Shown here piece after piece: positions 63,241 through 64,000 of a stretch of 64,000 nucleotides of DNA. Every line of letters begins with the position of its first letter. The stretch's first letter is position 1. Source of the stretch: Paraescarpia echinospica (Eukaryota; Annelida; Polychaeta; Sabellida; Siboglinidae); the NCBI GenBank assembly GCA_020002185.1, contig CM034531.1:43346367-43410366 (forward strand), read 5' to 3'. A program made the position numbers and the translations under genes. The notes under the pieces were generated by a model. That model was not told where the DNA came from and did not search any database. It was given only the letters and a program-made list of their open reading frames with translations.

Positions 63241-63639
63241 TTGCTCGTTGGAATGAGGTCACGTGATCGTGAGCTATCCAAACAACAAGGCGAGGATGAG
63301 GGGGTCTCCCATAGTAGTTGGCATTGGCGAATTATCGGTTTTTCATTGATACATGACATTGTTATAACAATAACTAATACTTATTATTTTAGCTTAGGTC
63401 GTCGATCGTTCTTAATGGAATAGTGCTTTAAGCGCAACTTTTATTTATATTTTTGACACCTGGTTCCTGTATGTGGTACGCTTTGTAGTCGTGAATTAAA
63501 TGTTGAAAACGCTATTCTTACTTATTAAATTATCTTACTATATTGTCCTGAAGAAACATAAAACATAACTAAAAAACCAAAAGTTTTATCTCATAACAGG
63601 AAAATTTAATAACGAGAGACACATGTTTCACAATAATTA

Positions 63640-64000
63640 TGTGCTAAATTGAAGAAGCTTTACAAAGTATTTGTTATATCCCGCTCAAATGAAGCTGAAC
63701 TAAAATACAAACACTATAAAAATAAATTAACATCTATATTAAGGTTCGCTGAAAAAGCATATCACTGCACAATGTTGGAGAAACAAAACAAATATATAAA
63801 GGGCGTCTGGAAAATTCTAAATAGGGTAATCAACAAACAAACTCAGTACTCCAACATGTCCTGCCTATTTTATGAACAATAACAAAGATATACATGAAAA
63901 GAAGGAAATTGCAAATGGATTTAATAACTTTTTTTACAAATGTTAGACCCAATCTTGCAAAACAAATTAATCTTCCTAAAAATGATGTAGATATATTTGA
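63640..64000 (+). pseudogene. Start of a LINE fragment, cut by the window end
   Basis: YKHYKNKLTSILRFAEKAYH, KGVWKILNRVINKQ, then after a frameshift near 63885 KKEIANGFNNFFTNV and PNLAKQI. This is the segment between endonuclease and reverse transcriptase of a non-LTR element, sense orientation. Confidence 0.78.

Overview
The window is animal nuclear DNA. It holds multi-exon genes with GT-AG introns, long introns, several LINE families, tRNA-derived SINEs, DNA transposons, microsatellites and one 1,000-base run of N. The three host genes (an ARHGAP21/23 C-terminus, a UBE3D homologue and a TGM1-like transglutaminase) and the mobile elements fit a bilaterian invertebrate, probably marine. The mobile elements are 2A-bearing CR1-like LINEs, a SINE with a MetaSINE-like core, Harbinger, and a Polinton/Maverick-type element. 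The species cannot be read from the sequence.

Layout. 803-2904 (+) is the last coding exon of an ARHGAP21/23-type RhoGAP, followed by a long 3' UTR. 7009-11829 (-) holds six phase-consistent exons of UBE3D. 12.3-19.1 kb holds a LINE fragment, a 1.2-kb TA-flanked DNA transposon and a nearly intact LINE (15402-19034) with two PHD-like fingers, endonuclease, reverse transcriptase and a 2A-like motif. 19800-20799 is an assembly gap. From 21132 to 50294 (-) there are ten phase-consistent exons of one transglutaminase gene. Its large introns are full of insertions. 53.6-64 kb holds a SINE, a decayed Harbinger pair (MADF gene and HARBI1-type transposase on opposite strands), the second inverted copy of the 1.2-kb transposon, and the start of another LINE.

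The centrepiece is a 13,581-bp Polinton-type element at 26149-39729. It is flanked by a 6-bp target duplication (TGCATG), has TIRs of about 1 kb starting with AG, and is inserted into a LINE that itself lies in a 15.7-kb transglutaminase intron. It encodes a DDE integrase with chromodomain, a packaging ATPase, an adenain-like protease, an F54H12.2-family capsid protein, two penton-like paralogues, small basic and membrane proteins, an RPA-like OB-fold/zinc-ribbon protein and a NADAR-domain protein. I find no protein-primed DNA polymerase B, which Polintons normally carry.

Its architecture is unusual. The two terminal genes point inward and share a TIR-embedded TATA-initiator promoter, an acidic leader peptide and a 3' end, but carry unrelated cargo (OB-fold versus NADAR). 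Two other gene pairs show the same pattern of conserved ends and replaced or deleted middle. Both TIRs are arrays of a motif that closely resembles the bilaterian CTCF consensus. Minus-strand structural genes form polycistron-like runs with overlapping stop/start codons, and five TATA-initiator promoters share one geometry.
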